Origin: Colletotrichum lupini
Taxonomy: Eukaryota > Ascomycota > Sordariomycetes > Glomerellales > Glomerellaceae
DNA length: 64,000 nucleotides
Assembly (NCBI RefSeq): GCF_023278565.1
Contig: NC_064673.1
Span: 3,100,001 to 3,164,000 of the forward strand
Direction of reading: 5' to 3'
Part shown: positions 21,076 through 33,587 of the stretch, piece by piece
Position numbering within the stretch: position 1 is the first letter of the stretch
How the letters are laid out: every line of letters starts with the position of its first letter
Program-made: the position numbers and the translations under genes
The notes under the pieces: model-generated
The model's input: only the letters and a program-made list of their open reading frames with translations
Told to the model about the DNA's origin: nothing
Database searches by the model: none

Positions 21076-23620
21076 TTTGGAGGTGTTGGACGTTTGGTTT
21101 GATTTGAAGATCTATTTGAGGGTTGGGGAGTTTGGGGGTTTTCTGTGGATGTTGGGAAGGTTGATTTTCTGTATCGTTTGAGGTTTGGTTTGGTTTGGTT
21201 TGGTGATGTAGGTCAGGTAGGTGGAGAGCGTGGGGAGTGTTTATAGTTTATGCTCGGAGTCGTTGGAATGCAGAGGTTTGATTACACGACGACGGGGGGC
21301 AGAGCAACGGGGAGCAGGCGAGTTTCACGAGAGGAAAGAGCGGGGAAGATGAAGAGGAGGAACGAAATCTTTTAAACTTCCCATATACCTCCTCCTTTGC
21401 CATACGTGCTTTCCTTCTTCCACTTTCAGGGTCCAATGCGTGAGGTTTGGTGCTGCACACACACCACCACCACCACCACACCACAGCGCGCCACCTCTTT
21501 CCGGATGTGTTTAACCTGTTCTGCCTCACTCCTCCTCTTTCATCTTCCTTCTCAGTGATCGTCGCTGCAAGAAAACGATGCTCGAGAACTAGGCCTATCT
21601 CCTCTACTTACTTACCTACCTGCCCATGCTCCCGCGTTTTGATGCAACCTACGCCCTGTCCAATGCAGATATGACGAACCCCCCTCAGCTCTGAAAGACC
21701 CCCCCGTCGAAACATTCGTCTTACAAGAAAGCAGACGACAAACGACGCATGGATGTACGGGCACTAGCCTCGAGAGGCGTGGTAGTTCAGAATCTTTCCC
21801 GTATCACACGATGATCAGCCCAGCAGAGGCTGAACGTACAAACATCGTAGCTCATTTCTCTCCTTTTCCGCCCCGCGTTCCGTTGGCGGTAAAGTAGGTC
21901 GCATGAAAGAAGGGTAGGACGAGCTAGCTACCGCCGGAACATATCGCCACTGACGCCTGTTGTGGTCGGGGTACCGTGTGTAATCGGCAGCTCTGTCCCA
22001 TTGACGCCACCACACACACCCTCGTCGTCATAAAACGGTTCTCGAGCATATACCTACGTCTTTCGACTGTCGCCCTTTGCTCAGATCAGCACGGAAGGTG
22101 AGGGTGCGTAGGACAACCGCTACCTACGCCTCGTTACGCAGATAGCCCTCCAACTTCAGTCCAACTGACTGCCGGTATCCTGCGCCCGGGCACTCGCGGC
22201 ACTACCTGTATTCAAAGGTACTGAAGTGCCTACCAGCGAATCTCAACCACCTAGCCCATCTCCTCACCGTAATTATCCACCAAAAGAATTCTTCTAACCA
22301 TCCCTTCAGTCCCGGTGCACGAAGAACCTCGAAGAGACATTCACACCACCGGAAAGCACCTTACACCCTAGGGCAGGAAACAAAAGCAACCACCGCCGTC
22401 ATTGCGGGGTAGGTTCGGGGGGCCCAGACCCATACTAAATTTACTAAATTAGGCTTATCGGACGTTATCAGTCAACGAGGGTCCGTGCACTGCACCAAGC
22501 CGGCCCCACACGAGCTCCGGGATCACCGCGCAGGGAAACGGAGGAACGACATGACGCTGCAGATTCCGGCTTCCTTCGTGGTAACTTGCCTCATCTTACC
22601 TTACCTAAACCGAGCCGTTTCTTCATAAGAAGTATGATGAATGTAGAGTTACAGGTTCGAATGTCTGTCAGACTGTGTTTGTTTGATTGCTGCGAAACAA
22701 GTCTTCTTAGAATCGCATTTGAGAGAGGGCAAGGTTGGTCCATGTAATCGGAGCCGAAGGTCGGGATCGAGATGCGGTGTGTTTTCTCGGGCACGAGCTA
22801 GACGCGGCAGGGATGAGCGCGTGGCGGCGTGGACCTCCCGTCTCAACACCCGTTGCATCTCAGCTGGTTCATCAGTATCCCGTCAAAGGAGAGCCTCATG
22901 GGACGCGAAGTCATGCAAGATCGCAGGCAGCCTCATTAGAACAAACATGATTTTTTATTCGCCAGACCTCTCTGGTTGAAGATGAATCTTCAACTTTTCT
23001 AAACCCCCTCCCATCCATCCATCCAACACCATCCCATTCGTCCCACCCATCATCATTTCCATTTCCCGTGACCGACCGCCCGCCAGTCCAATTCATATCC
23101 CATCTTTCTTCGTATAAACCTCGCAAAACTCAACTTCAAAAGACGAAACAGGTGAGACGAAAAAATCCATCAAAAATCAAGAGACACACACTCCTCGCTT
23201 CCAAATCGATTGTAACCTGGATGCCGCATGTATCTCGTCTAACGGGGTCGGTGTCGGGGTTATAGGCGCGGGCGTGGTACGGTGATTCTTGTTTCGCGTG
23301 CCTTGGGGGGAATCTTTGGGGTAAAAATAAGGAGGCCGCCCTTCTCCGGAGGTATAGTAGTAGTAGTAGTGGAATCGTACAGTAATAATACGTTGAAACA
23401 GAAAAACGCCTTGCGCTATGCAGCCAGTACACACGAGTTGGTTTTGCCCAATGGTGGTTTTTGAGAGCCAAGGTATAGACAGTAAAAGGGTGTGATGCAA
23501 GAGGAGAGAAGTGAGAGGCCATGCTCGGTATATGCACGCCATCAGTTCAGCCTCAGCAAGGCAAAAAGGGTGTAGAAACCCCGAAAAACATGGGATGAAG
23601 AGCGATAGCTAGAACAAGGT
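21076..23620. other. Intergenic region, no gene supported
   Basis: About 2.5 kb. It includes a (GGTTT)n run near 21182-21206, a (CAC)n run near 21458-21482 and a (GTA)n run near 23351-23371. Reading frames are short or of low complexity. The first part should contain the promoter of the 83-aa gene and the last part the 3' UTR of the FHA gene. Confidence 0.55.
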
Positions 23621-25247
23621 TCAAGGTGTACGGGGGCGCTTCCAGTAGTATTGCTAAACCCAGCATGTTAACTTCAACCTCTTTACTTCTATGCTTTATT
23701 AATCTTACCTTGTGCTGCTTGCGACACGCGCGCAGGCTGGGCTTGCGCAGACCATCCGTCACGGCAAGGCGGCGCTGGTCGTCGTCGTCGAACTCGGGGA
23801 CGTAGTAGTACTCGCTCTCGAGCTGCTTGCCAGCAGCGTCCTTGCCCTGGCGTTGAATGATACCAATGCATGCCGTTGCCTCGATCAGACTTCGGAGCTG
23901 GTCCTTTGTCAACCCCTTGCGCTCTTCCGACGGCAGGTTGTTCATGATGGTCGACAGGGGGTTGGACGACAGACGCGAAAAGGCCAGCTGGTTGACGACA
24001 TGGTTGCGGACGGTAGGATTCTCGTAGGGGGGCTCCGCTTCCTTGACTTCCTCCTCGTCTTCCAGCACCTCGCCTTCTTCAGCTTCTTCTGGCGACTTTG
24101 GCGGCGCGGAGATGGGACTAGAGGGCCTTGATTCGTCGCGGACCGTGGGCAGGCCCGTTCGCTTGAAAGGAGGGAACTTGGGAGACGCAGTAGTGATAGA
24201 GGCCAAGCGGTTGGAGATATCTGCCCCAAAGGGTCCAAAAGAGTGAACAATCGGGTCATTCTCCTCGTCAGGGTCGTTCACGTTCTCGTCTTCCGGCTCA
24301 CTGAGTTCGGACGAGAAGGAGTTGGTGGCCTCGGTAGCGAAGCTCTGACCAATGATGGTGCCCGAGTCAACCAGCTTGGGAAGCTCGGGCTCGTCTGCAC
24401 TCGAGTCCTCGTAGATTTGCACTTCCCCATCTTCCCTGGGCAAAAGAGCCTGGAGTCGTTGCGAGCTGCTGAGATGCGCCGTTGGTGAGTCTGGGGACTC
24501 GATGCGCGAGGGCCGGCGCAAAGGGCTCGACTGCAAAAGGTCGGCGGCAACGCGGGCAGCGGACCGAGGAGGCGAGTCACCCCAAGCAGAATCATCGGGG
24601 CTGGCGAGGCGGTCGCGACGGTCCCGCTTCGGCCATTGGATCATGACACGGGCGTCCTGAACGTCAATCATGATTTCGGTCCCTTCTGTTTCGGACGTGA
24701 AGGAATCGCCCTTGAGGAGCTCCCACGTACGGCCCTGGCAGTGAAGCTTCAACCCGTTCCAGCCATTGCAGATGATTTCAATCTTGTTGGGCTCCAGAGC
24801 GGAGGGAGCAGGCACGTAGCGGGCCTTGACGTGGATGCGGGACACGAGGCGGTTTGCGGACAGCTGGTAATGGGACGAGTTGCTAGAGCGGCCCATGAGG
24901 AGAGTTTCGCCATTCTCGTTCAGTTCGATGGAGCTGACAGCACTGAGGGGAGTGCGCTCGGAGGCGGTAGAGAGTGCTCGAGACAGACCACCAGGTCTTG
25001 AGTGTACGCGGGGCGGAGAGGAGGATAGGATGCCGGTGCTCGAGGTCGGGATCGGGGTGGGATATTTCAGGTACGCGTTGCTTGCTCCCACAGAACCGGG
25101 ACGAGCTTGTCGTTTGGAGGGTCTAGGGAAGCCCGGGGACGAAGAGAGAGGCTCGAACGCCGGGAGAAGGCTCGGGGCAGGACGTTTGGTGCCGGCCAGA
25201 GGAAGCGTAGGCTCCTGGGTTTTTGATCGGGGCGAGGAGTCGAGCAT
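23621..25247 (-). CDS. FHA-domain transcription regulator, Tos4-like
   Basis: Two exons: 25247-23709 and 23653-23621, giving 523 aa. The second exon adds only ten residues (QYYWKRPRTP) after CRKQHK; reading through the donor would give a nonsense tail, so the intron is well supported. Residues ~105-205 form an FHA domain with the GRSSNSSHYQL and SANRLVSRIHV elements that read phosphothreonine. Pro/Ser-rich and acidic regions surround it. A C-terminal conserved region (residues ~400-523) ends in the basic tail. In yeast, Tos4 is an SBF/MBF target induced at G1/S that binds chromatin and recruits histone deacetylases; assignment to that family rests on the FHA plus the characteristic C terminus. 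Three ACGCG cores lie upstream (around 25388, 25764 and 25781), compatible with MBF control. Confidence 0.82.
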
Positions 25248-28200
25248 TATGGCGACGACAGCATGCCCAGGCTAGGAGAGTGAGAGTGCCGGTCTGAGGA
25301 TGGTAGAAGGGCGTGTTTGGTCCTTTTGCAGTATTCCCTCTTGTAATTTCTTGAACTTGTGTTCCTTGCACGTCGTTGGGAGGTGGGCGCGTTATGCTCG
25401 GCGCGGGTGTCGCTTCGACTATCGGACGTGGGATATTGGCGTTGTGCGGGTAAGCGTGTAAGTGGCTCTCGCTCTTCCGGCAGGGGTGAGATGTACAAGA
25501 GTCAGGGTCTCGAGGGATATGTCCGTGGAAAGGAGAGAGAGGTAGAGAGGTTGAGTTGAGGTCTGCAACAAAGTTGAATATCTCGAAAGAGGTCTCTAGG
25601 ATCCAAGCCTGGCCACACGTGAATAAAAAAAAAGAGAGAGAAGGCTTTGGAAGAGTGAAAACTGTCAAAGTGGTTGCAGGTCTGATGGAAGGAGGCCCGG
25701 TGGTGCGGCCCTGGACCTTTTTGAGGGGGGCCCTTGCCCAAAAAACGGGAAGCGTGTCTCTCGCGCGTCCACGTCTTTCCCGCGTGTTGGTGGGCGCGCG
25801 CCGAATTGTGCTGTGCAGGCACCTCACGTTGTGCTTTTAGGCACTTTAGGTACGTAGAGTGGGGAGCAAGAGTCGCGTGCCCGCTGAGGGTAGACGGGTT
25901 TATAGGTACCTTCACGGGACGATGGATGGCCACAGCGGGTAGATGCGCTAAAGATGACCGTGTTTCTAGGCCATGGCCGCTGGACGCGGGCCGTTGTCTG
26001 AGCTTGTTGCGGCGGTTACCCGCTAACCGTGGAGTTTAGTTGCTTCCCCAAGGAGTATCTGTAGCTGTCCTCAACCTCATCAGTCTTTACGTCTTCATCA
26101 CCAACTCTCACTCTCACTCTCATATTCATTCTGAGTCTTTGGCTTCACGACTTGTCCACATGTAGACCGCCATTTCTCTTCCAGCCTCTTGTGTACAAAA
26201 CCTGCAGTCATTAGACCTTACAATGGCCGTTGTGCCCCTCATCAAGATCCGATCCAGCCTCCCCGAAATCACGTCCGAGTCTCCAAGTCTCCACCATACA
26301 CGCTTTCTTGGGTGAGAGACGAGTAAGAGGCTGCAAGAAAAAAAAAACCACTACTGGCCCACTTCCAGTGCGCGTCTTCTCTTACACCACCACATATGCA
26401 CATACGCTTTCGATCATTGCCGATGGTCAGCATTTCATCCTTCTTCCCAGCTGTTGACGGATGATGAGCTAAGGTACTTTGACATTACGGGGGCCATCCC
26501 GTCCAACGGCGAAGAGCGCTGAAGAACATACTCATTAGCCGCCCAAGGCCACCACCAGTGGATGAGAGTCCACTCTGTCCAACCGTCTCGCCCATTCGAA
26601 CCCCGGCGCATCCCAAGCTGGCCGGAGTGATCTATGCTAACCAGGAAGGTAAGGTAAACTGACTGAAGTAAAGTATCTCCCTCAGGATGGCGTGTCCAAG
26701 ACAAGATCAAGAGGCTTGCAATTTACATTACTAGTGAGTTGCATAGCTAGCGGAGGTTTCTCTCAGAGTTCTCCAAGTCTCCAAGAAAGCCATGCATTCC
26801 ATCACTGTGCGCTGTTCCCCCCAGTCCTTCGTCCATCCCTGTGCTTCACAGCCGAGACTCATACACCCTAAATCGCGATATCGCATCGGACCAGTTCTCG
26901 TCTAAAGCCCTCCTCTGAATCCATTGGTTCCGAGCACGGTCGTTTCGCCCTCTGTGGCTATTATCCGCCTTCCCTTTGCTGCCACAAGCATCATAGATGC
27001 GCCAAAGGTCCGCCCGTCTGGTGAGACTTTTGAGTCTTGACCCGCCCCGTCGACTGGGATGCGGGCAACCGGTCCCAGACTCCCAGTCCCAGTCCCAGTC
27101 CCAGTCCCAGATCGCCTCGTTCCAGGCTGCCCATGCAATGCAATCCGAAGGGGGTTGAAACGAGCATCGCGAGACCGTGTTTGCTGCGCGTAAAGTGTCT
27201 TTCATTTCACACTTGGGACACCTGGATCCCCTTCAACTCTCATCGTTATGGTCCCTTGATATATATACCATGTTCCAACCTTACGAATCCCCTGCAATTC
27301 GTTGCCTTACTTTACGCAACCCAACATATCTATATAACGCGTTCCCAAGCGAATATGACTACCCGTCCCCTTAGCACGGGTGGAAATGAGCTGTCAGGAA
27401 GCGCCAGACACTTTGTACCCGGAAAGCCGTGCTGGGTATGAAAGTAGTCAAACCCACGTCTTCCCGAACCGTCAATCATCGCGTCCCGACAGGAACACCC
27501 CGCATCGCTAAAGCAAGTCGCGCTCCCTCCCATCTCATTCTCACACGACCCGCTGAGGCTTTTGGGCAAATGATGATCCCGGCGTTCCCAATTGGATTCC
27601 ATTGGATTGGAAAAAAAAACTCGTTGGCATGTGCATATAAGTGACCGACCAACTTACAATGGCAGTCCGGCCCACAACCCACGTTGCCCACACTTTCTCA
27701 GAGACTCTTGGATGCCGGGGCCCGTTTCCAGACTGAGACAATGCTCGTGTGTTGAGACTTGTAGGTAGCTTGATTTCCATATCCGTCGGTGATAGGAGTG
27801 AAGAAGCGTTGGTCAATTCTCACACGAATCGCAACTGTGGTGTAAAGAGTTGAGACGTTGTTGCTGCTTAACGCGCTGGTCGACTGCTAATCCGGCTGTC
27901 CTCGGCTGACTTTGCATCTGAAGACGCGATATTAACCACTCAACGCGTCGAGACATGTGCCACCCGTTTTATGCAGTGAACAGAGTCTGACCGTCAAATC
28001 CAAGGCCAAAAACTTCATCCGAGGCCTTTATGGCCAGAATTTGCTTCAACATCGGGACCAGACCACCAACTTGTGCACTCAAATCAGCATCCAAGAAACC
28101 CAGCAAGTCGCGGCGGTGCGGTGAGTGCGGTTGGAGCTAAGGTCCTTCACCGAGCCCTCACCTCGGTCAGGCCAGACCGACACGGGAAGCACGGACCCCA

Positions 28201-28392
28201 TCGGCACCGGCGCCCTGGATCCGCCGACAGGACATGATCCCTGTCGTTTTGGCCAAAAAATTTCTGGACGACGGTCCAAAGATTTCTGGTCGCCCCCACC
28301 ATATCTCTCTCTGTAGTCGCAGTGTTGAAGTTTTGCCAGAACCAAAGAAAACCACAAGACGAGCCTTCAACCAACCCGTCAAATCAGCAGTC
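25248..28392. other. Long divergent intergenic region
   Basis: About 3.1 kb between the FHA gene and the L1-domain gene. It contains five TCCCAG units at 27081-27110 and scattered short ORFs without coding character on either strand. The right end (28100-28390) should be the promoter and leader of the ribosome biogenesis gene. No RNA gene recognised. Confidence 0.55.
27081..27110. repeat. (TCCCAG)5 microsatellite
   Basis: Five perfect hexamer units in intergenic DNA. Confidence 0.9.
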
Positions 28393-29648
28393 ATGGCTCC
28401 CTCAAAGACCGTCGCCGTCGCATCGAAAGATGTCACGCCCTCAATTGACCCCGAGCAGGTAATTACTCCCCGCTACTTTTCCTCCCGTTTGACAGCAGCG
28501 CAACTCCATTCAAGATCTCCCAGATCGCTAACCGATGCGCGAAACCTTAGACCCTGAAGGCCTCCAAGGCTCTCCTGGCACACATCAAGAAGGCCGCCAA
28601 GGAAAAGTCTGAGGAATCCGGCAAGAAGAACCTCCTCGCCGACGAGACAGAGGACCTCGCCAGCCAGCCCATCTGGCTCACCCTCACGACCAAGCGCCAC
28701 ATCGCCGACAGCGCCCGCCTCAAGCCCGGCAAGATCACCCTCCCGCACCCCCTCAACCAGGACGAGGACGCCACGATATGCCTCATCACCGCCGACCCCC
28801 AGCGCGCCTACAAGAACATCGTCGCCTCGGAAGAGTTCCCCGAGGCCCTCCGCAAGCGCATCACCCGCGTCGTCGACGTGGCCCACCTCAAGTCCAAGTT
28901 CAAGCAGTACGAGGCCCAGCGCAAGCTCTTCGCCGAGCACGACGTCTTCCTCGCAGACGACCGCATCGTCAACCGCCTCCCCAAGGCCCTCGGCAAGACC
29001 TTTTACAAGACTACCGCCAAGCGCCCCGTCCCCGTCGTCATCTCCGCTAAGCCCCCGCGCGGCGCAGACGGCAAGCGCGCAAAGGCGGCCCCCAAGACCC
29101 CCGGCACCGTCAACGCCGGCACCCCGCAGGACATTGCCGCCGAGATCGAAAAGGCCGTCGGTGCCGCCCTCGTCAGCCTCACTCCGTCCACCAACACCGC
29201 CATCCGGATAGGCTACGCCGGCTTCAAGCCCCAGCAGGTCGCCGACAACGTCACCGCCGTCGTCGACGCCCTCATCACCAAGTGGGTGCCCGAGAAGTGG
29301 GCCAACGTCAAGAGTATCTACGTCAAGGGCCAGGAGACCGCCGCCCTGCCCATCTGGCTGACGGACGAGCTCTGGCTCGAGGACAAGGACATCGTCGCCG
29401 ACGACAGCGAGCAGGCCAAGGCGATGAAGGAGAAGGCCAATGTCGGCAAGAAGCGCAAGTCGATTGGCGCTGACGACGAAGAGGCCGAGACCGCGACCAA
29501 GCCCAAGAAGGCCAAGAAGGCGGCCAAGGAGGCGACGCAAAAGGCTCTTCCCGAGGGCGACGACGAGAACCTCAACAAGCAGATTGCCGAGCGCAAGGAG
29601 AAGCTGAAGAAGCAAAAGGCCAAGGCCAAGGCTGCTGTCGACAACTAA
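28393..29648 (+). CDS. Ribosomal L1-domain ribosome biogenesis protein (Cic1/Utp30 family)
   Basis: Two exons: 28393-28458 and 28551-29648, in phase, 387 aa. After a short N terminus (MAPSKTVAVASK), residues ~23-300 form an L1-like fold: TLKASKALLAHIKK, DATICLITADP, FLADDRIVNRLPKALGKTFY and IRIGYAGF. The C terminus is Lys/Glu/Ala-rich coiled coil with nucleolar-type basic patches. Length matches yeast Cic1/Nsa3 (376 aa) better than Utp30 (274 aa). Cic1 acts in late nucleolar 60S assembly near ITS2, and Utp30 in the small-subunit processome; which paralogue this is cannot be settled by eye. Codon use is strongly biased to C/G third positions, fitting high expression. It converges on the thioesterase gene with only 234 bp between stops. 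Confidence 0.88.
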
Positions 29649-29882
29649 ATGTGTTTTGAGACCCAGGGCATGGCTGTAGAGATGGTACCGAAAAAATAAA
29701 AAGGAGGAAGGGTTTTTACGTGCGGGATTATACCATGCATGGTTTGTGGCGTACGGCGTTGGTTCAAACGAAAATTAACCATGAGAACTCGTGCTTAGAA
29801 ATTTACCAATAAGAACTAGTGTACAATTTTCCCTCTTGCACTTTTTCCCTTGTGTCGCTTTCATCAAATTACCACCCAGCAA

Positions 29883-30887
29883 TTACAACTCCTCAAAGAC
29901 AGGAATCTCCTCGACCGTCTTCTCAGCCTCAAAGGTCTTCTTGAACGGCCCAAAGAACTCCTGGATAGTCTTATTGAGCGTCTTGTCAGAAATCTGCATA
30001 TGCTCGCCAGGGATCTGGCGGAAGCGAAGCCCGCCCTTGCGGTCCAGCTCCCTCAAGCCAATCCAGTCCTCCTTGTAAATCGCCCGGGCCCGCAGCGGCA
30101 GGCTCTCGGTGCCGTTGACCTCCTCGAACCACGCCGTCTCCTTGGGGATGACGGTGGTGTCGTCCTCAAACATGACCATGACAAAGTTGGCCAGGCTGGC
30201 GAGGTTCTTGCCGTACCGCACGTTCTTGAGCTCGCGCTCGTTGTTGATGTCGGCCAAAAAGTTGGACGACTCGAGGTACTTTTCGTACTGCTCCGGCTGC
30301 GGATCGCGGTAGTACTGAGCCGGCACGAGGCGGTTCTGGACGAAGCCGGACCAGGTGTTGAAGCGCAGGAGGGCCATGGCGCCCTTGCAGAGGAAGTCGC
30401 CGTCGCCGCAGGCGCGGAACTCGACGATGCCGTTGTGCTGGCTGCCGTAGGTGACGAGGGACCGGACGGGCGGGTTGTTGCAGCGCTCGACGTAGCCGCG
30501 CAGGAACTGCCCGCCCTGGCTGAAGCCGATGGCGTCGACGGCGGGCGCCGTGGAGAGGATCGGGTGGGCGGCGAGCTCGGCGCAGACCTCCTCGAGCTGG
30601 GTGGTGACGTTGCCGAAGAAGGTGGCGGAGCGGTCGGCGTTGGGGTCGGCGCCGACTTTGATGGTATAGACAAAGGTGCCCGGGTTGAGCTCCTCGGCGA
30701 CTTCGCCTAGGCGCTTGATGCCCTCGCCGTCGTACGAGTCGCCGAGGCCGTGCCAGACGATGAGGGGGATCGGGTGGTCGTCGGTATCGTCGGACGAGCT
30801 TGTGTGGTGTTTGGGGGTCGCGGCCGTGTAGGCTGCGGTGGCTAGGGAGCCGACTGTGAGCAGTGTGGGGATGGAGAGGGACTTCAT
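29883..30887 (-). CDS. Palmitoyl-protein thioesterase (PPT1 family), secreted or vacuolar
   Basis: A single exon of 334 aa. The N terminus (MKSLSIPTLLTVGSLATAAY) is a signal peptide. The fold is the PPT alpha/beta hydrolase: WHGLGD oxyanion region (residues 45-50), nucleophile in GFSQGG (Ser123), acid in FEDDT (about Asp242/243) and His296 in GEHM. Length and triad spacing match lysosomal PPT1 (306 aa in human). The enzyme removes thioester-linked fatty acids from proteins during lysosomal or vacuolar turnover. Several NxT/S sites suggest glycosylation. The gene shows strong third-position C/G bias, which also creates a long spurious antisense ORF. Confidence 0.93.
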   Translation of the reverse strand: MKSLSIPTLLTVGSLATAAYTAATPKHHTSSSDDTDDHPIPLIVWHGLGDSYDGEGIKRLGEVAEELNPGTFVYTIKVGADPNADRSATFFGNVTTQLEEVCAELAAHPILSTAPAVDAIGFSQGGQFLRGYVERCNNPPVRSLVTYGSQHNGIVEFRACGDGDFLCKGAMALLRFNTWSGFVQNRLVPAQYYRDPQPEQYEKYLESSNFLADINNERELKNVRYGKNLASLANFVMVMFEDDTTVIPKETAWFEEVNGTESLPLRARAIYKEDWIGLRELDRKGGLRFRQIPGEHMQISDKTLNKTIQEFFGPFKKTFEAEKTVEEIPVFEEL

Positions 30888-32237
30888 TGCGTATTCTCGT
30901 ATTCTCTGGTTGTTCGTCTACTACTATCAAAGCTGGACTATGGTTGTGAGGTTGGAGAGCGACCAGTGTCCCGGAGACTTTTGTTGGTCTTTCTTTGGAT
31001 GTCAAAGGGATGGAGGGGAGTGTGGCAAGGGAAAGCTGACGACACCAACACAAGCCCATGGACTGTAGCTGCGCGGTTGGGCGAGAGAGCAGGAGCTTGG
31101 CCGTTGCCGCCTGCCTATCGCCGTGCAGTGCTGACTTATCGATTGAGCTTCCCATTGGCCACGGACAAAACATGTGGGCTGGGGGATGTTCCGAGAGCCC
31201 GTCCACTCATCTTCACTGAACCTTTGCATGTGCTTAGGTCAGCACCTTACCAGCGGTCCGTGCCATCCATTTCACGAGTTTCCCAGGCTCCAAGGGGTTA
31301 GCGTCTCAGGAGCTTCAACCTCGACAGCTCTCGAGCCGTCTCTTTGGCCCGGTGCTCTCTTACACCGTGATACCTAAGCTCAACTACTAAGCCAGACGGT
31401 AGACCTAGCCTCCCCTGTCAACGTCGGTCAAAAGTCTTCGAGGTCCGGCGGTCCTCCTCTGCCAAGATCACAGCAGACATACTAGAAGCAGCAACAGCTC
31501 CAGCCAAGTCCGTCGGGGGCCTTGTCAAGTGTCGGTCCTCGTTCCTGGGAGCTAATCGCTCCCGGATGGCGGTAGAACGCAGCATAGACATTCGTTACGT
31601 CGATTGACTCGAGTGGCTATCCCTCCCCCCAGCCGTGTGAGTGCCAACAGCTCAGTGGCGGGTAGATCCCAGGTCGGCGGGATTCCCTGCCCTCTCTGCC
31701 CCTCTGAAACGCTCTCGGTGCGAGACCAAAGATGCAACCAAGAAATGGTCCCCTGTTTCACGCAACCTAGCCTCTCAGGCTCTCTTACTGGTGTTCCCCC
31801 CGGAGTACCACCACCACCGCGACGCACCCTCGTACAGGGACACGAGGGGCAGAGGCTGACGACGCTGGAGACCGAAGGGTGCATGAAGTAGCCTTGTGGC
31901 TGGACGACGTTGATCGGCCGATCTTTTTGCGGCCTTGGCTCGGACGGCATGTGTTCGGGCGAACCCTCTTTGCTGGCGGGTTACGTGGGTGGGCAGTGTT
32001 CGCGGGTTCCATAAGTATGGACGACGGTCCCTTCTCGAACGACACTTGAAACACGGGAAGACGAGTATGCTCATTGAACTGAAAACCCATCTGCAGAATT
32101 GTCGAGTTTATCTGATCTGAACAACTGCATCTCTCTATTTACATCTTTCAATCTAGATATACGCCTTTGCTCTGCATTTCACTCTTCTCGTCTCGCTCAT
32201 CGGACGTTTCCATCTCACAGTCCGACAACCGATCAAT
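30888..32237. other. Intergenic region
   Basis: About 1.35 kb between divergently oriented genes. Short ORFs only; no feature supported. Confidence 0.5.
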
Positions 32238-32396
32238 ATGCAGTTCTCAAAGGTTCTCTGCGTCCTCTTCCCGGTTGCCGTCCTGGCGGCGCCGTTCAAG
32301 ACCTTCGAGGTCCCGACGCTAGATCCCAACACGGTTGCACCGGTGGTTCCCGCTATCGACCGCCGTGTTCCTCAGGCGGACACTTGTGACGAGTAA
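32238..32396 (+). CDS. Short secreted peptide ORF, 52 aa (3' end uncertain)
   Basis: The ORF begins MQFSKVLCVLFPVAVLAAPF, a textbook fungal signal peptide with cleavage likely after AVLA. The remainder is acidic and Pro/Val-rich and ends in QADTCDE at a TAA. The leader (32120-32237) is pyrimidine-rich and resembles a fungal promoter/5' UTR. A splice donor (GTAAAG) overlaps the stop at 32392, with a CTAACAC branch-like sequence at 32453 and candidate acceptors after it, so the peptide could instead be spliced to a longer form. I do not recognise a family; a secreted peptide or effector candidate is inference. Confidence 0.5.
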   Translation: MQFSKVLCVLFPVAVLAAPFKTFEVPTLDPNTVAPVVPAIDRRVPQADTCDE

Positions 32397-33587
32397 AGTG
32401 GCTTCGTGGGACAGCACTGAGGGAAGATACTGGCGGTTCTATCAAAGTTTCTCTAACACAACGCCGAGGGATGGGTATGGATACATCAGTATGTTACTCG
32501 GTGCTAGGAGCAGACCAGTGATATCAAAAAGGTTTGTTTTTATCTAACAACATCAACTTACGCCCATTGCATCACTTCTCGACGCATTGTATACCCTCAA
32601 CGACGTCTCAGTACGGCATTGGTTGCATACAATGACACCAAGCCGCACTCTGATACTCCTTTCAACCCTTTGTTGTCTAAAGACATGAGGCATGGCACAT
32701 GGCTAACATCACTCTCAGATACCCCTATCACTAGTCTACATGCTCAATCTGCGAGGAGGAACGTTCAGGAGACGGGACTCCTAGGTCCCATTGCGAACAC
32801 GGCTCCGGTTCAGGGCCTCACCAGCCGCACCTCAACTCCCCACGCGGCTGGAAAGGATGCTTCGGTTCTCCGAGTTCGTTTAGTGGAAACGGAAAAACGT
32901 TTGGGGAAGGAAAGAATATTATTGTACCTACCTTTGAAGGCGGTCTTTCGAACCTGCCCTTGGAAAAGAAATAGACGCCGAGATATCCACCACTTTCTCT
33001 CTTGACTCTTTGCTTCCACGCTCTACCGCTTGACGATACCTTCGTCGTTGGGTGACTGCAGTTTCGCCGTGCTCTCTCGGCCGTCGCGTCTTGAGGGCAT
33101 TTATCTTGACATCGACAATTGCGGTCTTATTGCGAATCTCTCTGAGAAGCTATCGTTGCTCCAATTCAAGGTTTCAATACTCTCTTTTCGAAGTCTCTGC
33201 GTTCGCTCTCAGGATTTGCGCCTTCACCACTCTCTATCGACTGAGCTTACTTGGCAACTGAACTGTCTTGATCTATCCTTCTAGCTCAGCTTCACGATCG
33301 AGCAGCTTCTTAGTCGAGCAGACTCACATTTACCAGCTGACTACAAGCTCACCTACACTCTCCTTTACTCTCCCCTCTCTGAACATCATGGCAAGTTGAT
33401 TTCCTACCATTTCCGAGACCGCCCGCGGTTTTCTCTATTCGCCCGAGGATACTGGACAATTACCTGCCATTTTATTTTCGAGATATTTACTAGAGGGAAG
33501 AATCTTTGAAAGTTTACTTTCTATCGGAAGCACACTTACTACTATCAACAAAGATGGATGATGAACTGACGCAATGGATAAACACAG
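32397..33587. other. Intergenic region / long leader of the cyclin gene
   Basis: About 1.2 kb, T/C-rich from 33170 to 33400. A 128-codon ORF at 32619-33005 has no recognisable motif and uses a non-ATG start, so I do not call it. Confidence 0.45.

Noticed and set aside
22640..22690. tRNA-like GGTTCGAAT sequence
   Set aside because: No T-stem pairing, no acceptor stem and no D-arm around it.
26223..26312. 29-codon ORF starting MAVVPLIKIRSS
   Set aside because: Too short, no signal peptide, no motif, no intron that extends it.
26580..26615. Reverse-strand GGTTCGAAT near 26597, resembling a tRNA T-loop
   Set aside because: The flanking stem does not pair and no cloverleaf can be drawn.
28473..29615. 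380-codon antisense ORF opposite the L1-domain gene
   Set aside because: Strong C/G third-position bias removes stops on the other strand; the sense frame has clear L1 domain signatures.
29850..30710. 286-codon ORF opposite the thioesterase gene
   Set aside because: Leu/Val/Glu/Asp-rich shadow of a GC3-biased gene; the sense frame has the full catalytic triad.
32619..33005. 128-codon ORF on the plus strand
   Set aside because: Non-ATG start, no recognisable domain, low coding character.
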